Position numbers and translations under genes: made by a program
The notes under the pieces: model-generated
Database searches by the model: none
What the model saw: the letters and a program-made list of their open reading frames with translations, nothing else
Told to the model about the DNA's origin: nothing
Shown: in pieces, positions 1-8,328 of the stretch
Position numbering within the stretch: the stretch's first letter is position 1
How the letters are laid out: each line of letters begins with the position of its first letter
Source: Streptomyces zingiberis
Lineage (GTDB): Bacteria > Actinomycetota > Actinomycetes > Streptomycetales > Streptomycetaceae
Direction of reading: 5' to 3'
DNA: 64,000 nt
NCBI RefSeq assembly: GCF_012034935.1
Contig: NZ_JAATEN010000003.1
Coordinates: forward strand, 124,001-188,000

Positions 1-2
1 TC

Positions 3-734
3 GCCCGGGGGCGTGCGCTGCTGCCCGTGTGGGTCAACGAGGCGGGCGGGCTGACCTTCCAGATCGGTGAGGGGGAGAGCCGGCTGTTCGCCAAGTGGGC
101 GCCCCGGGGCTCCGGCCTGGACCTGCCCGGTGAGGCGGCACGGCTGCGGTGGGCCGTCCGGTACACCCCCGTCCCCGAGGTCCTGGACCAGGGGACGGAC
201 GAAGGGACGGACGAAGGGACGGGCGGCGCAACGGAGAACGAGGCGGGCGCGGCCGGGGACTGGCTCCTCACGCGCGGCCTGCCCGGGGACAGCGCCGTCA
301 GCCCGCGGTGGAAGGCGCGTCCGGAGGCCGCCGTGCGCGCCATCGGCGCGGGGCTGCGGGTGTTCCACGAACGGCTGCCGGTCGACTCGTGCCCGTTCAG
401 CTGGTCGGTGACGGACCGGCTGGAGCAGGCCCGGCGGCGGGGCGTCGCGGTCCCCGCCGACCTGCCGCCCGCCCCGCCGGTGGACCGGCTCGTCGTCTGC
501 CATGGCGACGCCTGCTCGCCCAACACCCTGCTGCACGAGGACGGTTCCTGGGCGGGCCATGTCGACCTGGACGCCCTCGGCGTGGCGGACCGGTGGGCCG
601 ACCTGGCCATCGCCACCTACGCCACGCAGTGGAACTACGGTCCCGGGTGGGAGGACACCCTCCTCGACGCCTACGGGATCGCACCCGATCCGGAGCGGAT
701 CCGCTTCTACCGGGCTCTCTGGGACGCCACCTGA
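3..734 (+). CDS. Aminoglycoside phosphotransferase family protein, 5' partial
   Basis: The reading frame is open from base 3 and enters from outside the window, so the true start is not visible; a GTG at 27 is only an internal candidate. The protein shows the kinase-like APH fold signature: catalytic loop HGDACSPN near residue 165 and a downstream metal-binding stretch VDLDALGVADRWADLA. This family transfers phosphate from ATP to aminoglycosides or other small alcohols; the substrate here cannot be told. An in-frame 12-bp tandem repeat (192-227) gives a Gly-Thr-Asp-Glu run in the N-lobe, an unusual acidic insertion. Resistance function is possible but is not implied by the fold alone. Confidence 0.8.
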   Translation, partial: ARGRALLPVWVNEAGGLTFQIGEGESRLFAKWAPRGSGLDLPGEAARLRWAVRYTPVPEVLDQGTDEGTDEGTGGATENEAGAAGDWLLTRGLPGDSAVSPRWKARPEAAVRAIGAGLRVFHERLPVDSCPFSWSVTDRLEQARRRGVAVPADLPPAPPVDRLVVCHGDACSPNTLLHEDGSWAGHVDLDALGVADRWADLAIATYATQWNYGPGWEDTLLDAYGIAPDPERIRFYRALWDAT

Positions 735-872
735 GGGGCCGGACCCCCGGATTCCCGCGTCTCCTCCCGGCGTGCGGGCGAACGGACCCGCAGGCGAACG
801 GCCGAACGAACGCGGGCACGCCGGTGCCTCTCGGCCAACGGAGGGCACGACCGGGCACAGCAGGGCACTTCT

Positions 873-902
873 GCGCAGGTCGGGGCAGGTCGGCGCAGGT
901 CA
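873..902. repeat. 10-bp x3 tandem repeat ending on a stop codon
   Basis: Units at 873-882, 883-892 and 893-902 share GCAGGTC. The last unit ends with tca, the TGA stop of the minus-strand TetR gene. It is one of the stop-codon-associated repeats described in the findings. Confidence 0.8.
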
Positions 903-1505
903 GCGCCCGGCGGCGTGGCCGTCGAGGAGCGGGGCCAGTTCGCGGGCGACGGTGGTGAGCGCCCGTGGGCTCTGCTCGGCGCGCGCGATGAGGATCGCGC
1001 CCTCCAGAGAGCTGATCATGAGGGTGGCCAGGGGTTCGGCGCGCTCCGCCGGTACGCCCAGCTCCGTCAGGGCCGCTGCCACGGGACGCGTCCAGTGCGC
1101 GAACGCGGCCGCGGCGCGTTCGCGGGTGGGCTCGGCGGTGTCCGCGCAGTCCACGGTCGCGGCGGCCACCGGGCACCCCGCGAGGCGTCCGGCCGTCTCG
1201 AACTCGTCCGTCCACTGGCGCACCATCGCCGCGAACAGCCCGCCCGGTGTGGGTTCGGGCAGCGCGGCGAGGAAGCGGGCGACGCGCCGGGCGGCGTAGT
1301 CGCCCGCCCAGTCCACGGCCTCGCCGACGAGCTGTGTCTTGCCGCCCGGGAAGTAGTGCTGGAGCGATCCGCGCGGGGCCTCCGCGTACGCGACGACGTC
1401 CCGCAGCCCCGTCGCGGCCACTCCGCGGCGGCGGATGAGCTGGGCGGCGGCGAACACCATCCGCTCGCGTGGGCCTCGTTCAGCTCCGGTGGTCACCGTG
1501 GTCAC
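900..1505 (-). CDS. TetR/AcrR family transcriptional regulator (LmrA/YxaF-like)
   Basis: A 201-residue protein with an N-terminal TetR helix-turn-helix (about residues 13-60: AAQLIRRRGVAATGLRDVVAYAEAPRG, then SLQHYFPGGK) and a C-terminal ligand/dimer domain with CPVAAATVD, typical of the LmrA/YxaF branch. Members usually repress a neighbouring efflux or oxidoreductase gene; no such partner is visible in this window. The GTG start at 1505 has GGAGGGAC directly upstream. The stop lies in a 10-bp tandem repeat. The ligand is unknown. Confidence 0.85.
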   Translation of the reverse strand: MTTVTTGAERGPRERMVFAAAQLIRRRGVAATGLRDVVAYAEAPRGSLQHYFPGGKTQLVGEAVDWAGDYAARRVARFLAALPEPTPGGLFAAMVRQWTDEFETAGRLAGCPVAAATVDCADTAEPTRERAAAAFAHWTRPVAAALTELGVPAERAEPLATLMISSLEGAILIARAEQSPRALTTVARELAPLLDGHAAGR

Positions 1506-1744
1506 CGTCCCTCCGCGGAGTGGGGCCGTGGCGGCGCCATCCCGCTCGGTGGAGGGAGGACGGCGGGCCGGGCTTCGTGGTGGCGGCGCCCGGAGCCCTC
1601 GCCTGCCGGGCCGGCCGGTGCCGGGGCCTGTCCCCGCCGTACGCCGGCGTTCACGATAGTCCGCCGTGAGCCGCCAGGCGGCGGCCGGGCCGGACCCGGG
1701 GCCGGCCGCCCCTGACCCGGCCCCGGGTCCCGGTTCGGCCGCGC

Positions 1745-1768
1745 CACCCCGTCACCCCGTCACCCCGC
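1745..1768. repeat. 8-bp x3 tandem repeat over a stop codon
   Basis: Three copies of CACCCCGT (the last with one change). They place tca (TGA on the minus strand) at 1752 and 1760; the latter is the stop of the CPBP protease gene, so two minus-strand frames are closed 8 bases apart. Confidence 0.8.
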
Positions 1769-2485
1769 CGCCTCGGCGGCGAAGGCCAGGACGACCAGGG
1801 TTCCGTTGCTCACGGCGTGGGCCAGGATCGGTACCCAGAGGTTCCGGTGGCGGTGCAGGAGCCAGGCGAAGAGCAGACCGGCGAAGAGCGCGCTGATGGT
1901 GTTGAAGACGCGCGGCAGGTGCACCAGCGCGAAGACGCCCGCCGACAGGACGACGGCGGTGACGGCGGGAAGCCGTGCGGCCAGCCCCTGGTAGAAGACG
2001 CCCCGGTAGAGGACTTCCTCGTAGAAGGGGGAGGCGAGGGCACCGAAGGCGAACGCGAAGGCGAACTGCGCCGGAAGGCTCCCGGCGGGGTGGCCGCCTT
2101 CGCCGCCTCCCCCTTCGGTGAGCGCGGCGGGCAGCGCCAGCACCAGACCGAGGGTCAGGGCGGCCTTGGCCAGGCCCCAGCCGATCGCGGCGCCGACCTG
2201 GCCCCGCGCGGGGCGGATCAGCAGGAGGGGGCGCCTGATCGCGCCGAAGCGGTGCCGTACGACCAGCAGTCCGACGGTCACCTGGACGCCGTTGATCAGG
2301 AACCAGGCGATGCTCGCCGCGGCCGTCCCGGACAGCCCCAGGTGGGCCGGCCCGCGCGCCAGGAAGTCCGCCACCGCGGAGTTGGCGAGGCCGACGCCGA
2401 CGAGGAGCACCAGCGCCATGTCGGCGTAGGTGAAGCGAGGGGCGTGATCGTTCGGGTGCGTGCCACCCGGCGGGGACGTGCTCAT
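1760..2485 (-). CDS. CPBP family intramembrane metalloprotease
   Basis: A 241-residue polytopic membrane protein with the three CPBP (Abi, PF02517) motifs in order: EExxxR in FYEEVLYRGVFYQGL, FxxxH in FALVHLPRVF, and HxxxN in HAVSNGTL near the C-terminus. These residues form the metal site of the Rce1/CAAX-protease-like fold. About seven hydrophobic segments are visible. The substrate is unknown; bacterial members process peptides or membrane proteins. It is divergent from a TetR gene across a 61-bp gap packed with palindromes, so that TetR is the likely repressor of this gene and of itself. Confidence 0.88.
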   Translation of the reverse strand: MSTSPPGGTHPNDHAPRFTYADMALVLLVGVGLANSAVADFLARGPAHLGLSGTAAASIAWFLINGVQVTVGLLVVRHRFGAIRRPLLLIRPARGQVGAAIGWGLAKAALTLGLVLALPAALTEGGGGEGGHPAGSLPAQFAFAFAFGALASPFYEEVLYRGVFYQGLAARLPAVTAVVLSAGVFALVHLPRVFNTISALFAGLLFAWLLHRHRNLWVPILAHAVSNGTLVVLAFAAEAAG

Positions 2486-2503
2486 GCAGGGAGATTAGGC
2501 GGC

Positions 2504-2542
2504 TGACCTATATCGGTCAAACGACCGATCATCTAGGATCGG
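2504..2542. promoter_or_regulatory. Overlapping palindromic operators between divergent CPBP and TetR genes
   Basis: The 61-bp divergent gap holds a perfect 7-bp inverted repeat ATCGGTC-aaac-GACCGAT (2512-2529), the near-palindrome TGACCTATATCGGTCA (2504-2519), and CCGATC-n6-GATCGG (2525-2542). An 18-bp symmetric site with a 4-bp centre is typical of TetR operators. Its position on both promoters predicts coordinate repression of the protease gene and autoregulation. Confidence 0.8.
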
Positions 2543-2546
2543 CTCT

Positions 2547-3140
2547 GTGCCGAAGGTTGTGGATCACGAGGAGCGGCGGCGGCAGCTCGGCGCCGCGGCC
2601 TGCACGGTGCTGGGGCGTTCCGGTTCCGCCGGGATGACGGTGCGGGCCGTCGCCGGCGAGGCGGGGATGGCCCTGGCCACCGCCCAGCACTACCTCCCGA
2701 CCCGGGAACGCATGGTGCGCGCCGCCCTGGAGCACCTGGCGGCCCGGGTGGTGCGGCGGGCGCGCAGGATTCCCGGTGACACGATCACGCCGGAGGTCAT
2801 CCGGCGGGCGGTGTGGGAACTCGTCCCGCTCGACGCGGAACGGGTCTTCGAAGCACGCGTCTGGCTCGTCCTGACCTCGGAGGCGCTGGCCGACGACCGG
2901 CTGGCGGCGGTTCTCGCCGAGAACGAGGCGGAGCTGCGGGCCAACCTCGAACGGCTGCTCACCCTCGGCCAGGCCGGTGGCGGGGTCGCCGCCCACATCG
3001 ACGCCCGCGCCGAGGCCGCCGCGCTCACGACCCTGATGGACGGCGTCACCGTGCGCGTCCTGACGACGGGCCTGAGCCCCGACGCGGCACGCCAGGAGAT
3101 CGACCGCCACCTCACGCGCCTCGCGGCGGCGCCCGGCTGA
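2547..3140 (+). CDS. TetR/AcrR family transcriptional regulator
   Basis: A 197-residue TetR protein. The helix-turn-helix lies at residues 7-55 (TVRAVAGEAGMALATAQHYLPTRE) and the effector domain follows (FEARVWLVLTSEALADDRL, AALTTLMDGVTVRVL). GTG at 2547 is chosen because it gives a full DNA-binding domain and leaves the palindromic gap free; no clear Shine-Dalgarno precedes it, so a leaderless or short-leader mRNA is possible. The divergent CPBP protease is the obvious target through the 2504-2542 operators. The ligand is unknown. Confidence 0.85.
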   Translation: MPKVVDHEERRRQLGAAACTVLGRSGSAGMTVRAVAGEAGMALATAQHYLPTRERMVRAALEHLAARVVRRARRIPGDTITPEVIRRAVWELVPLDAERVFEARVWLVLTSEALADDRLAAVLAENEAELRANLERLLTLGQAGGGVAAHIDARAEAAALTTLMDGVTVRVLTTGLSPDAARQEIDRHLTRLAAAPG

Positions 3141-3220
3141 GGCCCGTCCCGCCGCGTCACGCCCTCGGTTGAGGCGAGGTCCACCGCGTCACACCCCGGC
3201 CGGCGCCGGGCCCGCCGCCT

Positions 3221-3269
3221 CTCGCGCGCCCGGCCGGGACCGGGCCGCCGCCTCGCGCGCCCGGCCGGG
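3221..3269. repeat. 18-bp direct repeat in a convergent gap
   Basis: CTCGCGCGCCCGGCCGGG occurs at 3221-3238 and again at 3252-3269, 31 bp apart, between the convergent TetR and MerR genes. No terminator-like hairpin stands out. Confidence 0.6.
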
Positions 3270-3294
3270 CTCCGTCTTCCTCCCGCGGCGCCGC

Positions 3295-4167
3295 TCAGGC
3301 TCCCGCCGGAGCCCTCTCCACCACCGGGGTCTGGAGTTCCGTCACCCAGTCGTCGCGGTTCTCCGGGCACTCCAGCGTGATCTCGCGGGGGTAGCCGGCC
3401 GACCGGTGGCCGTTGCCCTCGATCCAGCGGTCCAGGGCCTGGGCCGTGGGCAGCACCCCGTCCATGGAGCCGCGGTGGACGATGGTCGCGGCCCGCTCGA
3501 AAGCGGGCAGGTCATGGACCCGGAGCCCGTCCCCGCCACCCGCCCCGCCTGCCGCGCCGGGAGCGGACGCCTGCTCGGTGGCGGACACCTGTACGCACGC
3601 GTGGACGGTGACGGCGCCCCCGCCCTCCGGCGCGTCCTCGTAGTACGCCAGGGTCGGGCCGGCGGGGGCGATCCCCGCCGTCTCCAGCCGGCGGAACAGC
3701 TCGTCGTAGAGCGGGCTGATGACGGGGGTGATGTCCTGGGGGTCGTAGCTCGCGGCGACGGCGGTCAGCTCCGCCACCCGCACGGCCGGGACGCTCTTGA
3801 CGACGACGTCGTTGCTGGGCATGTGCCCCTCGCTCTCGATCGACCGGAGCCTCGCCTCGACCTGGGCCAGCCGTGCCGCCGCCGCGGTCATCGCCGCCTC
3901 CAGCTCGGCCCGCCGCAGCCGCAGCATCCCGCGCAGCTCCTCGGCGGTCACCTTCTCGTCGACGATGTCCCGCACCTGCTGGAGCGTGAAGCCCAGCTCC
4001 TTGAGGGCGATGATCCGGTTGAGCCGGGTGAGCTGGGCGGCCGTGTAGTGGCGGTAGCCGGTGGCGGGATCGACGTGGGCAGGGCGCAGCAGGCCGGTGG
4101 CGTCGTAGTGGCGCAGCATCCGGACCGAGACGCGGCCGTGGCGGGCGAAGTCTCCGATGGTGAACAT
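3295..4167 (-). CDS. MerR family regulator with GyrI-like effector domain
   Basis: A 290-residue protein beginning MFTIGDFARHGRVSVRMLRHYD, the MerR winged helix (residues 1-70). It continues with a long dimerisation helix (ELRGMLRLRRAELEAAMTAAAARLAQVEARL) and a GyrI/BltR-type multidrug-binding domain from about residue 115 to the end. A Gly/Ala-rich linker interrupts the effector domain near residue 185. The start at 4167 is preferred over an upstream ATG at 4194 because the MerR operator/promoter at 4178-4208 overlaps the longer version. Such proteins usually sense hydrophobic cations or drugs; no efflux gene is adjacent, so autoregulation is the only visible output. Confidence 0.88.
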   Translation of the reverse strand: MFTIGDFARHGRVSVRMLRHYDATGLLRPAHVDPATGYRHYTAAQLTRLNRIIALKELGFTLQQVRDIVDEKVTAEELRGMLRLRRAELEAAMTAAAARLAQVEARLRSIESEGHMPSNDVVVKSVPAVRVAELTAVAASYDPQDITPVISPLYDELFRRLETAGIAPAGPTLAYYEDAPEGGGAVTVHACVQVSATEQASAPGAAGGAGGGDGLRVHDLPAFERAATIVHRGSMDGVLPTAQALDRWIEGNGHRSAGYPREITLECPENRDDWVTELQTPVVERAPAGA

Positions 4168-4177
4168 GGCGGCTCCG

Positions 4178-4208
4178 AGTTCAGCACCTGACACGGTGTG
4201 AGGGTCAA
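4178..4208 (-). promoter_or_regulatory. MerR-type promoter/operator with 19-bp spacer
   Basis: Read on the minus strand: -35 TTGACC (4208-4203), 19 bases, then TGAACT (4183-4178) as a weak -10. The spacer is filled by the near-perfect 17-bp dyad CCTGACACGGTGTGAGG (4187-4203). An over-long spacer holding a dyad is the hallmark of MerR activation by DNA untwisting. The -10 ends about 10 bases before the ATG at 4167, so the mRNA should be leaderless or nearly so. Confidence 0.8.
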
Positions 4209-4407
4209 GCGGAATCCGGCCGGGCCGGGCGGGAGTTCGAGCGGGGCGCGGTGGTGGTGCCGTGCCGACGGGTTGCCGTGCCGGCGGGTTGCCGCCGAGT
4301 TGTCGCGCTGACCCTGAGCCGCCGAGTCGTCGCGGCCGTCAGGTCATCGCCCGCGCCCGTTGTCGCGCCTTCGTGCCACCGCGCCCGCCACGTCGATGTC
4401 CGGCCCC

Positions 4408-4446
4408 GGTCAGCGCGGTGCGGTCAGCGCGGTGCGGTCAGCGCGG
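4408..4446. repeat. 14-bp x2.8 tandem repeat giving TGA in three frames
   Basis: The unit GGTCAGCGCGGTGC occurs at 4408-4421 and 4422-4435, with a partial copy from 4436. Minus-strand TGA codons fall at 4438-4440 (the GNAT stop), 4424-4426 and 4410-4412. Because 14 is not a multiple of 3, they close all three frames. Confidence 0.85.
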
Positions 4447-4950
4447 CGCTGTGAGGAGGCGCCGGTAGCGCGTGCCGGGGCGGCCGGCGAGGACGATGTC
4501 CCCGACGGGGGCGAACCCGGTCCGGGTGAGGACGGCCCGGGAGGCCGGGTTGTCCAGGGTCGCCTCGGCGGTGAGGGCGGTCAGGCCGTACTCCTCGGCG
4601 GCCGGCCGGCACACCTCCGTGACGGCCGCCGTGGCGACTCCGCGCCCCGCGGCCCGCTCGCCGACGCGGTAGCCGAGTTCCGCCTCCGCCCCGTCCCGCC
4701 CGTCCGTGTCCCGCCGCACATCGACCAGGTTGACGCGGCCGACCAGTTCCCCGCGCTCGTCCAGGACGACGTGGAAGTGACAGGCGCCCGCCGCCTGCTC
4801 GGCGAGGAGGGCGCGGTGGCGGGCGGGGAAACCGTCGAAGTACGCGTCGCCCCGGTCCGGTACCGAGCGGGCGAAGTACTCCCGGTTCTCCCGCTCGAAG
4901 GCCAGCAGCGCCTCCGCGTGATCGGCCCGGAGCCGCTCCAGCTTCACCAT
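4438..4950 (-). CDS. GNAT family N-acetyltransferase
   Basis: A 170-residue RimJ/RimL-type acetyltransferase. It starts MVKLERLRADHAEALLAFE and carries the GNAT core: VVLDERGELVGRVNLVDV strand, the acetyl-CoA loop LGYRVGERAAGRGVATAAV, and the C-terminal ALTAEATLDNPASRAVLTRTGF motif. RimJ/L relatives acetylate N-terminal amino groups of proteins or small amines; the substrate here is unknown. An alternative ATG lies at 4962; neither start has a clear ribosome-binding site. A much longer upstream-open frame exists but has no homology-like content. The stop sits inside a 14-bp tandem repeat. Confidence 0.85.
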   Translation of the reverse strand: MVKLERLRADHAEALLAFERENREYFARSVPDRGDAYFDGFPARHRALLAEQAAGACHFHVVLDERGELVGRVNLVDVRRDTDGRDGAEAELGYRVGERAAGRGVATAAVTEVCRPAAEEYGLTALTAEATLDNPASRAVLTRTGFAPVGDIVLAGRPGTRYRRLLTAPR

Positions 4951-4962
4951 GGCCGTCAGCAT

Positions 4963-5584
4963 ACGGAGGGAGGCCCGGACGGACGGCGGAGCCCGGGACG
5001 GCGAGACGACCGGCACCGTGACGGCGGACGGCGAGACGGCGGACGGCGCACCGACGAGCGGCACGGGAACGGGCCACGGCACGGACCACGGGGCGCCCGG
5101 CACCCCGTCCGCACACAGTTGCGGCTGCCCCGGCCGCCGCGCTCGATTCCCCACCGGGAACGTCCACTCCGCCGGGTGGTCCCCGCGTCCCGACCCGCCG
5201 GACGGCGACTCCACGCGTGGCGGCCGGGGAGCCGGGGCCCGCCCCGCGCCCGGATGGCGAGGATCATCCCGAACTGCGGCCCGGCGGCCCGGATCGGATG
5301 ACCGAACAGCCACGCCATGGCGTCTGTCCGGCCCCGTCGTCGCCGCGGACCGGGCGCCGCCCCCTGCGGCCGACGCCGTATCGTGTCGGGCCAACGGCGG
5401 TGAGCCGGCGGGCCGGTGACGGCGGACCGGCCGGCTCGGCGGGGCGTCCCGGCAGGGTCGCCCCTCGTCGGCGCGGCGGAATCCCGCCGCCGTGGCGAAC
5501 TCCCGGAGCGCTCGGCGACGCGGTCCGCCCCCGCGGGGTAGCCGCAACGCACGAACGATCCGGGACGAGCGCGAGGGGGCTGCG
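4963..5584. other. Gene-free divergent region between GNAT and kinase genes
   Basis: About 620 bp with open frames on both strands but no convincing start, domain or codon pattern. The left part is a degenerate GACGGCGGA-type repeat. The right part should hold the kinase promoter; I see no clear -35/-10 pair. Confidence 0.5.
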
Positions 5585-7492
5585 GTGTCGTACGGCGCTG
5601 AGGCGGACGAGGGACGGGTGATCCGCGGGCGGTACCGCCTGCTGGACCGGGTCGGCAGCGGCGGCATGGGCACCGTCTGGCGGGCGTGGGACGAGGAGCT
5701 GGGCCGTCATGTCGCCCTGAAGCGCCTCCACATGACCCCGCACCTCTCCGAGGACGAGCGCGCCGTGCTGTACGAACGCACCCGGCGGGAGGCGCGTGCC
5801 GCCGCCGGTATCGCCCATCCCCATGTCGTCGTGGTGCACGACGTGGTGGAGGACGCGGGGCTGCCGTGCATCGTGATGGAGTACATCCCCTCGCGCACGC
5901 TCGCCGAGGAGCTGAAGCGGAACGGTCCCGTCCCGCACGGGGAGGCGGCCCGGATCGGCCTCGGCATGGTCGCGGCGCTGCGGGCGGCGCACGCCGCGGG
6001 CGTCCTCCACCGGGACGTCAAGCCGGGGAACGTGCTGCTCGGCGAGGACGGCCGGGTGGTGCTCACGGACTTCGGGATCGCCGTGGCAGCCGGCGCGTCC
6101 ACCCTGACGAAGACGGGGGAGCTGGTCGGCTCGCTGGACTACCTCGCCCCCGAGCGCCTCGCCGGCGGCACACCCGGCCCCGCCTCGGACCTGTGGGCGC
6201 TCGGCGCGACGCTGTACCAGGCGGTGGAGGGCGTGCCCCCGTTCCGCCGGGACGCGCCGCTCAACACCGCCTACGCCATCACCACGGACCCCCCGCCCCC
6301 ACCGCACCGGCCGGGGCCGCTGACGGCGCTGATCGAGGACCTGCTGGCCAAGGCCCCCGAGGCGCGTCCCACGACCACGGAGACCGAACGGCGCCTGGGC
6401 GAGGCGGCCCCGGCCGGAACGGGCGCGCCGTCGTCCCCCGAGCCGACGGCGTCCCCGGGGGCACCAGGTGCGGCGCCCCTCGCCACCGACGACGGCACAC
6501 TTCCCGGCCGGCCCCTCCGCACGGCCACCGATTCCGGAGACGAGCCCGACGCCGAGCCCGGCCACGAGCCCGGCCACGAGCCCGGCCCGGCAGCCTCCCC
6601 CGGCCACGAGCCGGGCCCGCGAGCGGACCCCGGCCGGGGCGCGGGCGCCGGCCGCTCCCCCGGGCCCGGCCCGTCCCCCATGGCCACGGCCGGGGCCGGC
6701 GCCTCCACCGCCCAGGCGCCCCCCGGGACCACCGGGACCACCGGGACGCCCGGCGAACCCGCCCCCGGCTCCACCCGCCCCGACCTCGCCCCCCACGGCG
6801 CGCCCCCGGCGGCCCTCCACGACGGCACCGCCCCCCGCGACCCCGCGCGTCCGCGCCGCCGCCGGGCCGCCGTATGGGGGGCCGTCCTGGCCCTGGTGAT
6901 CGCCGCGGCGGGCGGGACCGCCGCGGGGGTGTATCTGTGGCAGGAAAGGGCCGGTTCGGAGGGGACCGGTTCCGCCTCCGGCGGGCGGACGAGTTCCTCC
7001 CCCTCGGCGAGCCCTTCCGGCGCGTCCCCCTCCCCGCTCCCGTCCGGCTACCACTACGCCGAGGAAAAGGAGTTCGGCGTCTCCGTGCCCGTCCCCGACG
7101 GCTGGACGCGCGAGAAGGCGGGGAGCGGCGACGAGATCGTCTACGTCGACCCGACCGGCCTGGCCGGCCTGCGGGTCAACGTCCAGGACTTCGCGAGCGA
7201 CGACCCCCTCCAGGACTGGAAGGACGACGAGGCCCGCTCCCGCGAGGAGGGAAAGCTCCCCGGCTACCGCCAGCTGCGCATGAACCGCACCGAGTACCGG
7301 GAGAGGCCGGCCGCGGTCTGGGAGTTCACCTGGGAGGGCCGGAAGCGGGACTACCGCGCGATCAACCTCGGCTTCGGCCGCCCCGGCGGCAAGAAGTACG
7401 TCCTCTACCTCTCGGCCCCCGCGAAGGACTGGGACCGCTACCGCCCCGTCTTCGACCGCGTCGGCGACAGCTTCCGCATCACCTCCGGCTGA
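5585..7492 (+). CDS. Membrane-anchored Hanks-type serine/threonine protein kinase
   Basis: A 635-residue PASTA-less membrane kinase. The kinase domain spans about residues 15-275: glycine loop GSGGMGTV, catalytic ALKRL lysine, HRDVKPGNV catalytic loop, DFG in LTDFGIAV, and the SLDYLAPER activation segment. A disordered Pro/Glu-rich juxtamembrane region follows (about 280-425, with Glu-Pro-Gly-His repeats). One transmembrane helix lies near 428-452 (GAVLALVIAAAGGTAAGVYLW). An extracellular domain of about 150 residues follows (FGVSVPVPDGWTREK to FRITSG). GTG at 5585 is chosen because GAGGGGGC lies just upstream and upstream codons lack homology. The extracellular part probably senses an envelope signal; the ligand is unknown. 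Confidence 0.92.
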   Translation: MSYGAEADEGRVIRGRYRLLDRVGSGGMGTVWRAWDEELGRHVALKRLHMTPHLSEDERAVLYERTRREARAAAGIAHPHVVVVHDVVEDAGLPCIVMEYIPSRTLAEELKRNGPVPHGEAARIGLGMVAALRAAHAAGVLHRDVKPGNVLLGEDGRVVLTDFGIAVAAGASTLTKTGELVGSLDYLAPERLAGGTPGPASDLWALGATLYQAVEGVPPFRRDAPLNTAYAITTDPPPPPHRPGPLTALIEDLLAKAPEARPTTTETERRLGEAAPAGTGAPSSPEPTASPGAPGAAPLATDDGTLPGRPLRTATDSGDEPDAEPGHEPGHEPGPAASPGHEPGPRADPGRGAGAGRSPGPGPSPMATAGAGASTAQAPPGTTGTTGTPGEPAPGSTRPDLAPHGAPPAALHDGTAPRDPARPRRRRAAVWGAVLALVIAAAGGTAAGVYLWQERAGSEGTGSASGGRTSSSPSASPSGASPSPLPSGYHYAEEKEFGVSVPVPDGWTREKAGSGDEIVYVDPTGLAGLRVNVQDFASDDPLQDWKDDEARSREEGKLPGYRQLRMNRTEYRERPAAVWEFTWEGRKRDYRAINLGFGRPGGKKYVLYLSAPAKDWDRYRPVFDRVGDSFRITSG

Positions 7493-7557
7493 TCCCGGGC
7501 GCCACGCGCCGGCGCCCCGGCCGGGGGGCGGGCGCCCCGCCGCCGTGCCCCCAGCGG

Positions 7558-7953
7558 TCAGCCGGCGTCCGGTGCCTCGTGTATGAACAGGCAGAACGGG
7601 TGGCCCACCGGGTCGAGCAGGACCCGGACACCGTCCTGGGGCTGGAAGTCCGCGAGGACGGCGCCGAGCGAGGTGGCGTGCGCGACGGCCGAGGGCAGGT
7701 CGTCCACCTCGATGTCCAGGTGCGCCATCATCTGCGGCTCGCCGGGCGCGGTGGGCCACACCGGCCGGACGAACTCCGGCTCCGTCTGGAACGACACCCC
7801 GGCGCCACCGCCCGGCGAGGTGAGCAGCACCCAGTCCGCGACATCCTCCTTCACCTGCCAGCCGAGCAGGGCCCGGTAGAACCCGGCCAGTTCGCGCGCG
7901 TCGGGGGCGTCCAGCGTGGTCGAGGCCAGGGTGAATCGCGGTGAGGTCTCCAT
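7558..7953 (-). CDS. VOC (glyoxalase/bleomycin resistance) family protein
   Basis: A 131-residue single-unit VOC protein, METSPRFTLASTTLDAPDARELAGFYRALLGWQVKE to the end. It shows the beta-alpha-beta-beta-beta modules with AHLDIEVDDL and the closing DPVGHPFCLF strand. Possible metal ligands are His in AHLD and the late His/Glu. Family members include glyoxalases, dioxygenases and antibiotic-binding proteins, so function is open. An upstream-open frame of more than 500 codons is ignored because homology starts at METSP. It is convergent with the kinase gene. Confidence 0.85.
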   Translation of the reverse strand: METSPRFTLASTTLDAPDARELAGFYRALLGWQVKEDVADWVLLTSPGGGAGVSFQTEPEFVRPVWPTAPGEPQMMAHLDIEVDDLPSAVAHATSLGAVLADFQPQDGVRVLLDPVGHPFCLFIHEAPDAG

Positions 7954-8143
7954 GCCACCGACGCTAACCCCCACCACCGACATCGCCGCCGGCCCCGCGG
8001 GCCCCGGCCGCCGCGCCCCCGCCCCGGGGCTGCGGTTCCGGTCGCACGGTGGTCGGGCCCGCAGCCGGGGCCCTGCGGTCCCGGAAGCGGCATCGCCCCG
8101 AATCGGCACCACGCGGGAACCGGCTCCGCCGCGACGGCGTCCC

Positions 8144-8158
8144 GCATCGCAGCGATGC
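8144..8158. promoter_or_regulatory. Perfect 15-bp palindrome in a 375-bp divergent gap
   Basis: GCATCGC-a-GCGATGC lies between the VOC gene (start 7953, minus) and the phosphatase gene (start 8329, plus) and could be an operator. The rest of the gap holds short GC-rich repeats (CGTCCACCCGGCC twice, about 8239-8264) and no gene that I can support. Confidence 0.5.
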
Positions 8159-8328
8159 CGGAGGCCAGCCGGCTTGGGCGGGGCCCACCGGCCGAACGGT
8201 GCCGCCGGCCGCGCCGCCCCGCCGGACCACCCGGGCCGTCCACCCGGCCCGTCCACCCGGCCGGACCACCGAACCGAAGCGCCACCGCACCGAAGCGCCG
8301 CCGAACCGACGACGGGACCCGACCTGCC

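Noticed and set aside
5264..7759. Minus-strand open frame of 831 codons
   Set aside because: It runs antisense through the complete kinase gene; composition is Gly/Arg/Pro low-complexity with no domain. High GC removes stop codons.
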